A stretch of 64,000 bases of DNA, taken from Archivesica marissinica. Its lineage: Eukaryota; Mollusca; Bivalvia; Venerida; Vesicomyidae. A program made the position numbers and the translations under genes. The DNA lies in NCBI GenBank assembly GCA_014843695.1, contig CM026386.1, forward strand, positions 13,947,017 through 14,011,016. Reading direction: 5' to 3'. The first letter of the stretch is position 1. Each line of letters begins with the position of its first letter. The notes beneath the pieces were generated by a model, which worked only from the letters and a program-made list of their open reading frames with translations, was not told the DNA's origin and searched no databases. Of the stretch, positions 1 through 11,778 are shown one piece after another.

Positions 1-81
1 TAGTCTGACTTCCGGTCCATAATCCTCAAATTCCACAGTTTTCTTAAACACCAGAGTCAACACAACAGCTACAGCCAGAAC
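1..81 (-). CDS. Polycystin-1-like gene, exon E (partial)
   Basis: On the minus strand an acceptor (TGTATTGTACCTAG) at 82-95 opens this exon in phase 0, and 27 codons run to the window edge without a stop. The translation starts VLAVAVVLTLVFKK and continues into an acidic stretch. This is the end of a membrane helix and the following loop of polycystin-1 family proteins, where the segment ending QPLK (exon D, 4416) normally continues as a hydrophobic V-L-x-A run and then F-K-K. Exon D ends in phase 0, so the join is in frame. Polycystin-1 relatives are large membrane proteins with an extracellular GPS/REJ region, a cytoplasmic PLAT domain after the first helix and 11 helices in all. They act in sensory or channel complexes, and the specific role here is unknown. 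The upstream intron is almost entirely the 51-bp array at 82-3999. Confidence 0.75.
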
Positions 82-3000
82 CTAGGTACAATACATCGGT
101 GATTACACAGTTATTTGTGTAACATAACCTAGCAAGGTACAATACATCAGTGATTACACAGTTATTTGTGTAACATAACCTAGCAAGGTACAATACATGG
201 TGATTACACAGTTGTTTGTGTAACATAACCTAGCAACAAACCACAAACAAACAAGGTACAATACATTGGTGATTACACAGTTGTTTGTGTAACATAACCT
301 AGCTACAATACATTGGTGATTACACAGTTGTTTGTGTAACATAACCTAGCAAGGTACAATACATCGGTGATTACACAGTTGTTTGTGTAACATAACCTAG
401 CAACAATACATTGGTGATTACACAGTTGTTTGTGTAACATAACCTAGCAACAATACATTGGTGATTACACAGTTGTTTGTGTAACATAACCTAGCAAGGT
501 ACAATACATCGGTGATTACACAGTTGTTTGTGTAACATAACCTAGCAAGGTACAATACATTGGTGATTACACAGTTGTTTGTGTAACATAACCTAGCAAG
601 GTACAATACATTGGTGATTACACAGTTGTTTGTGTAACATAACCTAGCAAGGTACAATACATTGGTGATTACACAGTTGTTTGTGTAACATAACCTAGCA
701 ACAATACATTGGTGATTACACAGTTGTTTGTGTAACATAACCTAGCAAGGTACAATACATCGGTGATTACACAGTTGTTTGTGTAACATAACCTAGCAAC
801 AATACATCGGTGATTACACAGTTGTTTGTGTAACATAACCTAGCAAGGTACAATACATCAGTGATTACACAGTTGTTTGTGTAACATAACCTAGCTACAA
901 TACATTGGTGATTACACAGTTGTTTGTGTAACATAACCTAGCTACAATACATTGGTGATTACACAGTTGTTTGTGTAACATAACCTAGCAAGGTACAATA
1001 CATCGGTGATTACACAGTTGTTTGTGTAACATAACCTAGCAAGGTACAATACATCGGTGATTACACAGTTGTTTGTGTAACATAACCTAGCAAGGTACAA
1101 TACATTGGTGATTACACAGTTGTTTGTGTAACATAACCTAGCTACAATACATTGGTGATTACACAGTTGTTTGTGTAACATAACCTAGCTACAATACATT
1201 GGTGATTACACAGTTGTTTGTGTAACATAACCTAGCAAGGTACAATACATTGGTGATTATACAGTTGTTTGTGTAACATAACCTAGCAACAATACATCAG
1301 TGATTACACAGTTGTTTGTGTAACATAACCTAGCAAGGTACAATACATTGGTGATTACACAGTTGTTTGTGTAACATAACCTAGCAAGGTACAATACATT
1401 GGTGATTACACAGTTGTTTGTGTAACATAACCTAGCAAGGTACAATACATTGGTGATTACACAGTTGTTTGTGTAACATAACCTAGCAAGGTACAATACA
1501 TCGGTGATTACACAGTTGTTTGTGTAACATAACCTAGCAAGGTACAATACATTGGTGATTACACAGTTGTTTGTGTAACATAACCTAGCAAGGTACAATA
1601 CATCGGTGATTACACAGTTGTTTGTGTAACATAACCTAGCAAGGTACAATACATTGGTGATTACACAGTTGTTTGTGTAACATAACCTAGCAAGGTACAA
1701 TACATCGGTGATTACACAGTTGTTTGTGTAACATAACCTAGCAAGGTACAATACATCGGTGATTACACAGTTGTTTGTGTAACATAACCTAGCAAGGTAC
1801 AATACATCGGTGATTACACAGTTGTTTGTGTAACATAACCTAGCAATACAATACATTGGTGATTACACAGTTGTTTGTGTAACATAACCTAGCAAGGTAC
1901 AATACATTGGTGATTACACAGTTGTTTGTGTAACATAACCTAGCAAGGTACAATACATCGGTGATTACACAGTTGTTTGTGTAACATAACCTAGCAAGGT
2001 ACAATACATTGGTGATTACACAGTTGTTTGTGTAACATAACCTAGCTACAATACATTGGTGATTACACAGTTGTTTGTGTAACATAACCTAGCTACAATA
2101 CATTGGTGATTACACAGTTGTTTGTGTAACATAACCTAGCAAGGTACAATACATTGGTGATTATACAGTTGTTTGTGTAACATAACCTAGCAACAATACA
2201 TCAGTGATTACACAGTTGTTTGTGTAACATAACCTAGCAAGGTACAATACATTGGTGATTACACAGTTGTTTGTGTAACATAACCTAGCAAGGTACAATA
2301 CATTGGTGATTACACAGTTGTTTGTGTAACATAACCTAGCAAGGTACAATACATTGGTGATTACACAGTTGTTTGTGTAACATAACCTAGCAAGGTACAA
2401 TACATTGGTGATTACACAGTTGTTTGTGTAACATAACCTAGCAAGGTACAATACATTGGTGATTACACAGTTGTTTGTGTAACATAACCTAGCAAGGTAC
2501 AATACATCGGTGATTACACAGTTGTTTGTGTAACATAACCTAGCAAGGTACAATACATTGGTGATTACACAGTTGTTTGTGTAACATAACCTAGCAAGGT
2601 ACAATACATCGGTGATTACACAGTTGTTTGTGTAACATAACCTAGCAAGGTACAATACATCAGTGATTACACAGTTGTTTGTGTAACATAACCTAGCAAG
2701 GTACAATACATCGGTGATTACACAGTTGTTTGTGTAACATAACCTAGCAAGGTACAATACATCAGTGATTACACAGTTGTTTGTGTAACATAACCTAGCA
2801 AGGTACAATACATCGGTGATTACACAGTTGTTTGTGTAACATAACCTAGCAAGGTACAATACATCGGTGATTACACAGTTGTTTGTGTAACATAACCTAG
2901 CAAGGTACAATACATCGGTGATTACACAGTTGTTTGTGTAACATAACCTAGCAAGGTACAATACATCGGTGATTACACAGTTGTTTGTGTAACATAACCT

Positions 3001-3999
3001 AGCAAGGTACAATACATCGGTGATTACACAGTTGTTTGTGTAACATAACCTAGCAAGGTACAATACATCGGTGATTACACAGTTGTTTGTGTAACATAAC
3101 CTAGCAAGGTACAATACATCGGTGATTACACAGTTGTTTGTGTAACATAACCTAGCAAGGTACAATACATCGGTGATTACACAGTTGTTTGTGTAACATA
3201 ACCTAGCAAGGTACAATACATTGGTGATTACACAGTTGTTTGTGTAACATAACCTAGCAAGGTACAATACATCGGTGATTACACAGTTGTTTGTGTAACA
3301 TAACCTAGCAAGGTACAATACATCGGTGATTACACAGTTGTTTATGTAACATAACCTAGCAACAATACATCAGTGATTACACAGTTGTTTGTGTAACATA
3401 ACCTAGCAAGGTACAATACATCAGTGATTACACAGTTGTTTGTGTAACATAACCTAGCAAGGTACAATACATTGGTGATTACACAGTTGTTTGTGTAACA
3501 TAACCTAGCAAGGTACAATACATTGGTGATTACACAGTTGTTTGTGTAACATAACCTAGCTACAATACATTGGTGATTACACAGTTGTTTGTGTAACATA
3601 ACCTAGCAAGGTACAATACATCAGTGATTACACAGTTGTTTGTGTAACATAACCTAGCAAGGTACAATACATCAGTGATTACACAGTTGTTTGTGTAACA
3701 TAACCTAGCTACAATACATTGGTGATTACACAGTTGTTTGTGTAACATAACCTAGCAAGGTACAATACATTGGTGATTACACAGTTGTTTGTGTAACATA
3801 ACCTAGCAAGGTACAATACATTGGTGATTACACAGTTGTTTGTGTAACATAACCTAGCAAGGTACAATACATTGGTGATTACACAGTTGTTTGTGTAACA
3901 TAACCTAGCAAGGTACAATACATTGGTGATTACACAGTTGTTTGTGTAGCATAACCTAGCAAGCTACAATACATCGGTGATTACATTGTTGTTCGCGTA
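82..3999. repeat. 51-bp tandem array in intron D-E (about 78 units)
   Basis: The unit on the plus strand is about 51 bp, with 47-bp variants lacking AGGT. Units vary mainly at CATCGG/CATTGG/CATCAG. Read on the gene strand, each unit ends TGTATTGTACCTTGCTAG followed by GTT, which copies the acceptor and first codon of exon E (TGTATTGTACCTAG then GTT). The long minus-strand open frames here exist because 51 is a multiple of 3 and are not genes. The last unit near 3960-3999 is degenerate. Confidence 0.95.
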
Positions 4000-4077
4000 G
4001 CAGAACAGAAGATTTAATGTCATTGAGCGGTTCTGGTTGTTTCCTAAACCAATCCGTACTATGTCATGTCTATATAT

Positions 4078-4325
4078 TTGGCTGTCTGATTAGCGCAGTG
4101 GTTAGCACGCTCGCTTCTCACCAATGCAACCCAGGTTCGATCCTTGGACCAGGAAGTATGCAAGATGGTATGGTGGTCGCAAAATTGGACAGATGGGTTT
4201 TCTCCGGGTACTCCGGTTTCCTTCCACACGAATGACCACATTTACGCTTTCACCCAAGCTAACGAGAGTGATTAATATAAGTTGCTAAAACTTGCTTCAC
4301 AATCGTTGTAAAATAAATAAAGTTT
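4078..4325 (+). mobile_element. tRNA-derived SINE, family C (full length)
   Basis: The head carries an A-box-like TAGCGCAGTGGTTAGCACGC and a B-box-like GGTTCGATCC. A conserved body follows (TCCGGGTACTCCGG, then CCACACGAATGACCAC). The 3' tail AGTGATTAATATAAGTTG...GTAAAATAAATAAAG is shared with SINE family E. It sits in intron D-E of the polycystin gene. Related copies lie at 11606 and 50313. Confidence 0.8.
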
Positions 4326-4415
4326 AAACTTTTTATCTAAGGGAGGTAATAATGCATAGGTGCTAAGTAGAAATTGTTAAACAGAAAAGTTGAGAAAGCA
4401 AATAAATATGTGTAC

Positions 4416-4590
4416 CTTTAATGGTTGGGTAACGCATGCACTCTGTGAAAATCCAGTCAGGAAGGAAAGCAACCATTCTACACTCAATGTGTAGCCATAC
4501 TTTAAGCCATACAACATGACAAAATAGGAGCATACAATGCAGACACAGATAACCAGGAACCAGGTAATGTACAGGAACCACCATGGTAAG
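4416..4590 (-). CDS. Polycystin-1-like gene, exon D (two membrane helices)
   Basis: On the minus strand the acceptor TATATTTCAG is at 4591-4600 and the donor AAAG|GTACAC at 4416/4415. The length is 175 bp, in phase 2 and out phase 0. The start codon position is shared with exon C (TA + C = Tyr). The translation starts LPWWFLYITWFLVICVCIVC, then SYFVMLYGLKYG, then VEWLLSFLTGFSQS and QPLK. The LPWW opening, F-x-M-L-Y-G, the helix beginning near E-W-L and the final Q-P-x-K are characteristic of the membrane region of polycystin-1 and PKD1-like proteins after the large cytoplasmic loop. The acceptor plus the first 37 coding bases are amplified about 55 times upstream (4591-7612). The last copy is the functional one and differs by TTTCAG instead of TATCAG. 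Confidence 0.82.
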
Positions 4591-7500
4591 CTGAAATATA
4601 GAACCAGGAACCAGGTAATGTACAGGAACCAGGTAATGTACAGGAACCAGGTAATGTACAGGAACCACCACGGTAAGCTGATATATAGAACCAGTAACCA
4701 GGTAATGTACAGGAACCAGGTAATGTACAGGAACCAGGTAATGTACAGGAACCACCACGGTAAGCTGATATATAGAACCAGGAACCAGGTAATGTACAGG
4801 AACCACCACGGTAAGCTGATATATAGAACCAGGAACCAGGTAATGTACAGGAACCACCATGGTAAGCTGATATATAGAACCAGGAACCAGGTAATGTACA
4901 GGAACCAGGTAATGTACAGGAACCAGGTAATGTACAGGAACCACCACGGTAAGCTGATATATAGAACCAGTAACCAGGTAATGTACAGGAACCAGGTAAT
5001 GTACAGGAACCAGGTAATGTACAGGAACCACCACGGTAAGCTGATATATAGAACCAGGAACCAGGTAATGTACAGGAACCACCACGGTAAGCTGATATAT
5101 AGAACCAGGAACCAGGTAATGTACAGGAACCACCATGGTAAGCTGATATATAGAACCAGGAACCAGGTAATGTACAGGAACCACCACAGTAAGCTGATAT
5201 ATAGAACCAGGAACCAGGTAATGTACAGGAACCAGGTAATGTACAGGAACCACCACGGTAAGCTGATATATAGAACCAGGAACCAGGTAATGTACAGGAA
5301 CCACCACGGTAAGCTGATATATAGAACCAGGAACCAGGTAATGTACAGGAACCACCACAGTAAGCTGATATATAGAACCAGGAACCAGGTAATGTACAGG
5401 AACCAGGTAATGTACAGGAACCACCACGGTAAGCTGAAATATAGAACCAGGAACCAGGTAATGTACAGGAACCAGGTAATGTACAGGAACCACCACGGTA
5501 AGCTGAAATATAGAACCAGGAACCAGGTAATGTACAGGAACCACCACGGTAAGCTGATATATAGAACCAGGAACCAGGTAATGTACAGGAACCACCACGG
5601 TAAGCTGATATATAGAACCAGGAACCAGGTAATGTACAGGAACCACCACGGTAAGCTGATATATAGAACCAGGAACCAGGTAATGTACAGGAACCACCAC
5701 AGTAAGCTGAAATATAGAACCAGGAACCAGGTAATGTACAGGAACCACCACAGTAAGCTGAAATATAGAACCAGGAACCAGGTAATGTACAGGAACCACC
5801 ATGGTAAGCTGATATATAGAACCAGGAACCAGGTAATGTACAGGAACCACCACAGTAAGCTGAAATATAGAACCAGGAACCAGGTAATGTACAGGAACCA
5901 GGTAATGTACAGGAACCAGGTAATGTACAGGAACCACCACGGTAAGCTGATATATAGAACCAGGAACCAGGTAATGTACAGGAACCACCATGGTAAGCTG
6001 ATATATAGAACCAGGAACCAGGTAATGTACAGGAACCACCACGGTAAGCTGATATATAGAACCAGGTAATGTACAGGAACCACCATGGTAAGCTGATATA
6101 TAGAACCAGGAACCAGGTAATGTACAGTAACCACCATGGTAAGCTGATATATAGAACCAGGAACCAGGTAATGTACAGGAACCACCATGGTAAGCTGATA
6201 TATAGAACCAGGAACCAGGTAATGTACAGGAACCACCACGGTAAGCTGATATATAGAACCAGGAACCAGGTAATGTACAGGAACCACCACGGTAAGCTGA
6301 TATATAGAACCAGGAACCAGGTAATGTACAGGAACCACCACGGTAAGCTGATATATAGAACCAGGAACCAGGTAATGTACAGTAACCACCATGGTAAGCT
6401 GATATATAGAACCAGGAACCAGGTAATGTACAGGAACCACCATGGTAAGCTGATATATAGAACCAGGAACCAGGTAATGTACAGGAACCACCACGGTAAG
6501 CTGATATATAGAACCAGTAACCAGGTAATGTACAGGAACCACCATGGTAAGCTGATATATAGAACCAGGAACCAGGTAATGTACAGGAACCACCACGGTA
6601 AGCTGATATATAGAACCAGGAACCAGGTAATGTACAGGAACCACCACAGTAAGCTGAAATATAGAACCAGGAACCAGGTAATGTACAGGAACCACCACGG
6701 TAAGCTGAAATATAGAACCAGGAACCAGGTAATGTACAGGAACCACCACAGTAAGCTGAAATATAGAACCAGGAACCAGGTAATGTACAGGAACCACCAC
6801 AGTAAGCTGAAATATAGAACCAGGAACCAGGTAATGTACAGGAACCAGGTAATGTACAGGAACCACCACGGTAAGCTGATATATAGAACCAGGAACCAGG
6901 TAATGTACAGGAACCACCACAGTAAGCTGAAATATAGAACCAGGAACCAGGTAATGTACAGGAACCAGGTAATGTACAGGAACCACCACGGTAAGCTGAT
7001 ATATAGAACCAGGAACCAGGTAATGTACAGGAACCAGGTAATGTACAGGAACCACCACGGTAAGCTGATATATAGAACCAGGAACCAGGTAATGTACAGG
7101 AACCACCATGGTAAGCTGATATATAGAACCAGGTAATGTACAGGAACCACCACGGTAAGCTGATATATAGAACCAGGAACCAGGTAATGTACAGGAACCA
7201 CCACAGTAAGCTGAAATATAGAACCAGGAACCAGGTAATGTACAGGAACCACCACGGTAAGCTGATATATAGAACCAGGAACCAGGTAATGTACAGGAAC
7301 CACCACGGTAAGCTGATATATAGAACCAGGAACCAGGTAATGTACAGGAACCACCACGGTAAGCTGATATATAGAACCAGGAACCAGGTAATGTACAGGA
7401 ACCACCACGGTAAGCTGATATATAGAACCAGGAACCAGGTAATGTACAGGAACCACCATGGTAAGCTGATATATAGAACCAGGAACCAGGTAATGTACAG

Positions 7501-7612
7501 GAACCACCACGGTAAGCTGATATATAGAACCAGGAACCAGGTAATGTACAGGAACCAGGTAATGTACAGGAACCACCACGGTAAGCTGATATATAGAACC
7601 AGGAACCAACGT
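4591..7612. repeat. 51-bp array copied from the exon D acceptor junction
   Basis: The 51-bp unit often has extra 18-bp sub-blocks (GTACAGGAACCAGGTAAT). On the gene strand each unit reads GGTTCTATATATCAG, then CTTACCGTGGTGGTTCC, then TGTACATTACCTGGTTCCTG. The CAG is the acceptor and the rest is the start of exon D. The array fills nearly all of intron C-D (4591-7711). All minus-strand frames are open over long stretches because the units are multiples of 3. In the frame of exon D there is no stop from the exon back to about 7109. Two units (near 6062 and 7131) have an 8-bp deletion. Confidence 0.95.
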
Positions 7613-7711
7613 ACTACATAACACCAGGCAATAAAATATGAAAAGTGAAGTAATTATGTACCAGGGTAACTGACTTCATTCATCATCACACATGAAGATC
7701 ATTATACATAC

Positions 7712-7934
7712 TATTTTCCAGATTGCTTTGTTTCACTTAGAACAACAAATCGAGCAGGTTCGTCAGGGCAACTAGCACTTTTCTGCACAACTTGCGTTTC
7801 TGAATTAGTAGCATTCTGCGGGCTTGGGATGTGACTTTGTAGCAGGGTTTGAGTCATGCATGTATTCTGTGGGTTAGACACATTCAAGGCGGTGACAACG
7901 GTGCATGTATGGGAGTTCTCTTCTCCACCAGCTT
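7712..7934 (-). CDS. Polycystin-1-like gene, exon C (cytoplasmic loop)
   Basis: On the minus strand the acceptor CTTGATTTCAG is at 7935-7945 and the donor AAATA|GTATGT at 7712/7711. The length is 223 bp, in phase 1 and out phase 2, which fits both exon B or A (each ending with one base, G) and exon D (starting with one base, C). The 73-codon translation starts EAGGEENSHTCTVVTA and is polar, rich in Ser, Thr, Asn and Gln with no hydrophobic helix. That suits the variable cytoplasmic loop between the second and third helices of polycystin-1 relatives. The assignment rests on splice phase and position rather than on sequence similarity, because this loop is poorly conserved in the family. Confidence 0.65.
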
Positions 7935-7974
7935 CTGAAATCAAGCAGGATATGAATGCATAACAGCCCTTCTA

Positions 7975-8755
7975 CAATACTCAACTCTCATTCTCAACAA
8001 TTTAATACGTGTACTCAAATATTCCACTGTCATACTCAACTACTCAACAGTCATACTCAAATATTCCACTGTCATACTCGACTATTCAACTGTCATTATA
8101 CAGTTATTTCATGGGTGTTTGGGGAACAGTCAAAACTATTGTCCCGAGGTATCAGGGAAGACTTTCGAAATGTCTTCCCTATACCGAGGGACAATAGTTT
8201 TGACTGTTCCCCAAACACCCATGAAATAACTGTTTTATTACCTAATGCTTTATAACGTTTTTTGTACTCGGAGAGTCCCTATTTTCTAATAAAACATTGA
8301 GTTCATCCTCAGTCATGTCTTCAAACCTAGCCTGGGCCATAATTCAAGATAAATTTCTGTTTTTCCCAGTTTATCGGCTGATGACTAATCAATCATCATT
8401 TGTAAACACTTGGTTTTGGTCTAAAAGCCGGTACGCCGGTAAGTATGCAATAAAATACGGAAAGGAATTAATGAACGGAAAGGAGGGCTTCACATAATGT
8501 CAACATTTCGAACTGTTGCCCAGACCTGAGCGAAGGATAAAAAATGCAATGAAACAGGCAAAAATAACGAATTACAAGTTATATAGAGCATTAGGTAATA
8601 AACTCAAATATTCCACACTCATACGCGACTATTCAACTGTCATACTCAAATATTCTATACTCGACTACTCAACAGTCATACTCAAGTATTCTATACTCGA
8701 CTATTATAGTCAAATATTCAACTCATTCTCACTATTCAACACTCATTATTCGTTT
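7975..8755. repeat. Short ACTCAA/TTCAAC repeat tract split by a fold-back element
   Basis: Irregular repeats of about 18-22 bp (CATACTCAACTATTCAAC and variants) occur at 7975-8096 and again at 8607-8755. The fold-back element at 8097-8600 has inserted between the two halves. No coding sequence is seen. Confidence 0.7.
8097..8600. mobile_element. Fold-back / MITE-like element, copy 1 (504 bp)
   Basis: A near-perfect inverted repeat (CAGTTATTTCATGGGTGTTT ... AAACACCCATGAAATAACTG) occupies 8101-8232. A second inverted pair joins TATTACCTAATGC at about 8237 with GCATTAGGTAATA at the end. A longer relative lies at 19099-19760, and this copy lacks about 160 bp present there. There is no coding capacity, and the transposase family cannot be assigned from the ends. 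Confidence 0.75.
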
Positions 8756-8760
8756 CTTCC

Positions 8761-11240
8761 AGAGAGTCGGCTAGCTAAGATAGACCATTGATCGTATTAC
8801 AGATACAGAGTCGGCTAGCTAAGATAGAACATTGATCGTATTACAGATACAGAGTCGGCTAGCTAAGATAGAACATTGATCGTATTACAGATACTGAGAG
8901 TTGGCTAGCTAAGATAGAACATTGATCGTATTACAGATACAGAGTCGGCTAGCTAAGATAGAACATTGATCGTATTACAGATACAGAGAGTCGGCTAGCT
9001 AAGATAGAACATTGATCGTATTACAGATACAGAGTCGGCTAGCTAAGATAGAACATTGATCGTATTACAGATACTGAGAGTTGGCTAGCTAAGATAGAAC
9101 ATTGATCGTATTACAGATACAGAGTCGGCTAGCTAAGATAGAACATTGATCGTATTACAGATACAGAGTCGGCTAGCTAAGATAGAACATTGATAGTATT
9201 ACAGATACAGAGTCGGCTAGCTAAGATAGAACATTGATCGTATTACAGATACAGAGTCGGCTAGCTAAGATAGAACATTGATCGTATTACAGATACTGAG
9301 TTGGCTAGCTAAGATAGAACATTGATCGTATTACAGATACAGAGTCGGCTAGCTAAGATAGACCATTGATCGTATTACAGATACTGAGAGTTGGCTAGCT
9401 AAGATAGAACATTGATCGTATTACAGATACTGAGTTGGCTAGCTAAGATAGAACATTGATCATATTACAGATACTGAGAGTTGGCTAGCTAAGATAGAAC
9501 ATTGATCGTATTACAGATACTGAGAGTTGGCTAGCTAAGATAGAACATTGATCGTATTACAGGTACAGAGTCGGCTGGCTAAGATAGAACATTGATCTTA
9601 TTACAGATACAGTCGGCTAGCTAAGATAGAACATTGATCGTATTACAGATACAGAGTCGGCTAGCTAAGATAGACCATTGATCGTATTACAGATACTGAG
9701 AGTTGGCTAGCTAAGATAGAACATTGATCGTATTACAGATACTGAGTTGGCTAGCTAAGATAGAACATTGATCGTATTACAGATACAGAGTTGGCTAGCT
9801 AAGATAGAACATTGATCGTATTACAGATACTGAGAGTTGGCTAGCTAAGATAGAACATTGATCGTATTACAGGTACAGAGTCGGCTGGCTAAGATAGAAC
9901 ATTGATCTTATTACAGATACAGTCGGCTAGCTAAGATAGAACATTGATCGTATTACAGATACAGAGTCGGCTAGCTAAGATAGAACATTGATCGTATTAC
10001 AGATACAGAGAGTCGGCTAGCTAAGATAGAACATTGATCGTATTACAGATACAGAGTCGGCTAGCTAAGATAGAACATTGATCGTATTACAGATACTGAG
10101 AGTTGGCTAGCTAAGATAGAACATTGATCGTATTACAGATACTGAGAGTTGGCTAGCTAAGATAGAACATTGATCGTATTACAGGTACAGAGTCGGCTGG
10201 CTAAGATAGAACATTGATCGTATTACAGGTACAGTGTGTCGGCTAGCTAAGATAGAACATTGATCGTATTACAGATACTGAGAGTTGGCTAGCTAAGATA
10301 GAACATTGATCGTATTACAGATACTGAGAGTTGGCTAGCTAAGATAGAACATTGATCGTATTACAGATACAGAGTTGGCTAGCTAAGATAGAACATTGAT
10401 CGTATTACAGATACAGAGTTGGCTAGCTAAGATAGAACATTGATCGTATTACAGATACAGAGTCGGCTAGCTAAGATAGAACATTGATCGTATTACAGAT
10501 ACTGAGAGTTGGCTAGCTAAGATAGAACATTGATCGTATTACAGATACTGAGAGTTGGCTAGCTAAGATAGAACATTGATCGTATTACAGATACAGAGTT
10601 GGCTAGCTAAGATAGAACATTGATCGTATTACAGATACAGAGTTGGCTAGCTAAGATAGAACATTGATCGTATTACAGATACAGAGTCGGCTAGCTAAGA
10701 TAGAACATTGATCATATTACAGATACAGAGTCGGCTAGCTAAGATAGAACATTGATCGTATTACAGATACAGAGTCGGCTAGCTAAGATAGAACATTGAT
10801 CGTATTACAGATACAGAGTCGGCTAGCTAAGATAGAACATTGATCGTATTACAGATACCGAGAGTTGGCTAGCTAAGATAGAACATTGATCGTATTACAG
10901 GTACCGAGAGTTGGCTAGCTAAGATAGAACATTGATCGTATTACAGGTACCGAGAGTCGGCTAGCTAAGATAGAACATTGATCGTATTACAGATACAGAG
11001 TCCGGCTAGCTAAGATAGAACATTGATCGTATTCCAAATACCTGAGAGTCGGCTAGCTAAGATAGAACATTGATCGTATTACAGATACAGAGTCGGCTAG
11101 CTAAGATAGAACATTGATCGTATTACAGATACCGAGAGTTGGCTAGCTAAGATAGAACATTGATCGTATTACAGATACAGAGTCGGCTAGCTAAGATAGA
11201 ACATTGATCGTATTACAGATACCGAGTCGGCTTGCTCATA
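8761..11240. repeat. 44-46-bp tandem array in intron B-C
   Basis: The unit is AGAGTCGGCTAGCTAAGATA followed by GAACATTGATCGTATTACAG and ATAC, with AGAG/AG length variants, about 55 copies. The 20-bp core AGTCGGCTAGCTAAGATA is shared with the 36-bp array at 11778-14405. The array lies just 3' of the donor of exon B on the gene strand. Confidence 0.95.
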
Positions 11241-11350
11241 AGCTATTACAGACTAGATATCGACCATCAGTTACAGACATGTTTAATTTCTAGCTATCTA
11301 ATGTATTTACTTTATTCATTCAGAAGCTTAGAAAGCAATACACAAATTAC

Positions 11351-11527
11351 CACATCCCGATGTCGTCTTTTGCGGCAATATTTTCGTGGGAAGTATTTCT
11401 CTTCCTGCAAATGCCTTCAGTAAACGAAAAGAAGCTCGATCAGTGAGTGTTTGTGGGTAAGATCGAGTCGATTGGTTACCGTCTTCTCTTGGTGTCACGC
11501 ATGTCTGTTCTCCATCGGCGTTGTATT
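11351..11527 (-). CDS. Polycystin-1-like gene, exon B (duplicate of the 3' part of exon A)
   Basis: On the minus strand the acceptor CTTCCTTTATTTCAG is at 11528-11542 and the donor GATGTG|GTAATTTG at 11351/11350. The length is 177 bp, phase 1 to 1, so it can be included or skipped without changing the frame. The translation contains STRSYPQTLTDRASFRLLKA, then PTKILPQKTTSGCG. The end of exon A has the matching PTRSYIQTMIDRASF, then PKRILSEKSTSAFG, and both exons end at the same G|GTAATTTGTGTATT donor. Exon B therefore looks like a tandem duplicate of the second half of exon A whose acceptor lies where exon A still codes. It encodes a polar cytoplasmic loop. It could be a cassette exon or a decaying copy, although the frame is intact. 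Confidence 0.65.
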
Positions 11528-11605
11528 CTGAAATAAAGGAAGAGATGAATGCAGAAGAGCCATACTTGAATACAGTCAAACCTGTCTTAAGCAGCCAGCC
11601 AAAGG

Positions 11606-11778
11606 AATCCGATTAGCACAGTGGTTAGCGCGCTTGCTTCTCACCAATGCAACCCGGGTTCGATCCTCGGACCGGGAAGTATGTGAGACGGTACGGTAGT
11701 CGCCAGATCGGAAAGGTGGATTTTCTCCGGGTACTCCGGTTTCCTCCCACACGAATGACCACATTTACGCTTTCAATA
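11606..11778 (+). mobile_element. SINE family C, 3'-truncated copy
   Basis: A tRNA-like head (GATTAGCACAGTGGTTAGCG ... GGTTCGATCC) and the TCCGGGTACTCCGG body are present. The copy stops at ACATTTACGCTTTCAATAAA and merges directly into the 36-bp array. It lies in intron A-B. Confidence 0.75.

Noticed and set aside
44..3918. Long minus-strand open frames with a 17-residue repeat (LARLCYTNNCVITDVLY)
   Set aside because: They exist only because the 51-bp satellite unit is a multiple of three. They start and stop at unit-length variants and cover an intron.
4363..7624. Open frames of up to 1040 residues on the minus strand and 510 on the plus strand
   Set aside because: Tandem-repeat artefacts open in several frames at once. 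Only the last 175 bases (4416-4590) are a supported exon.
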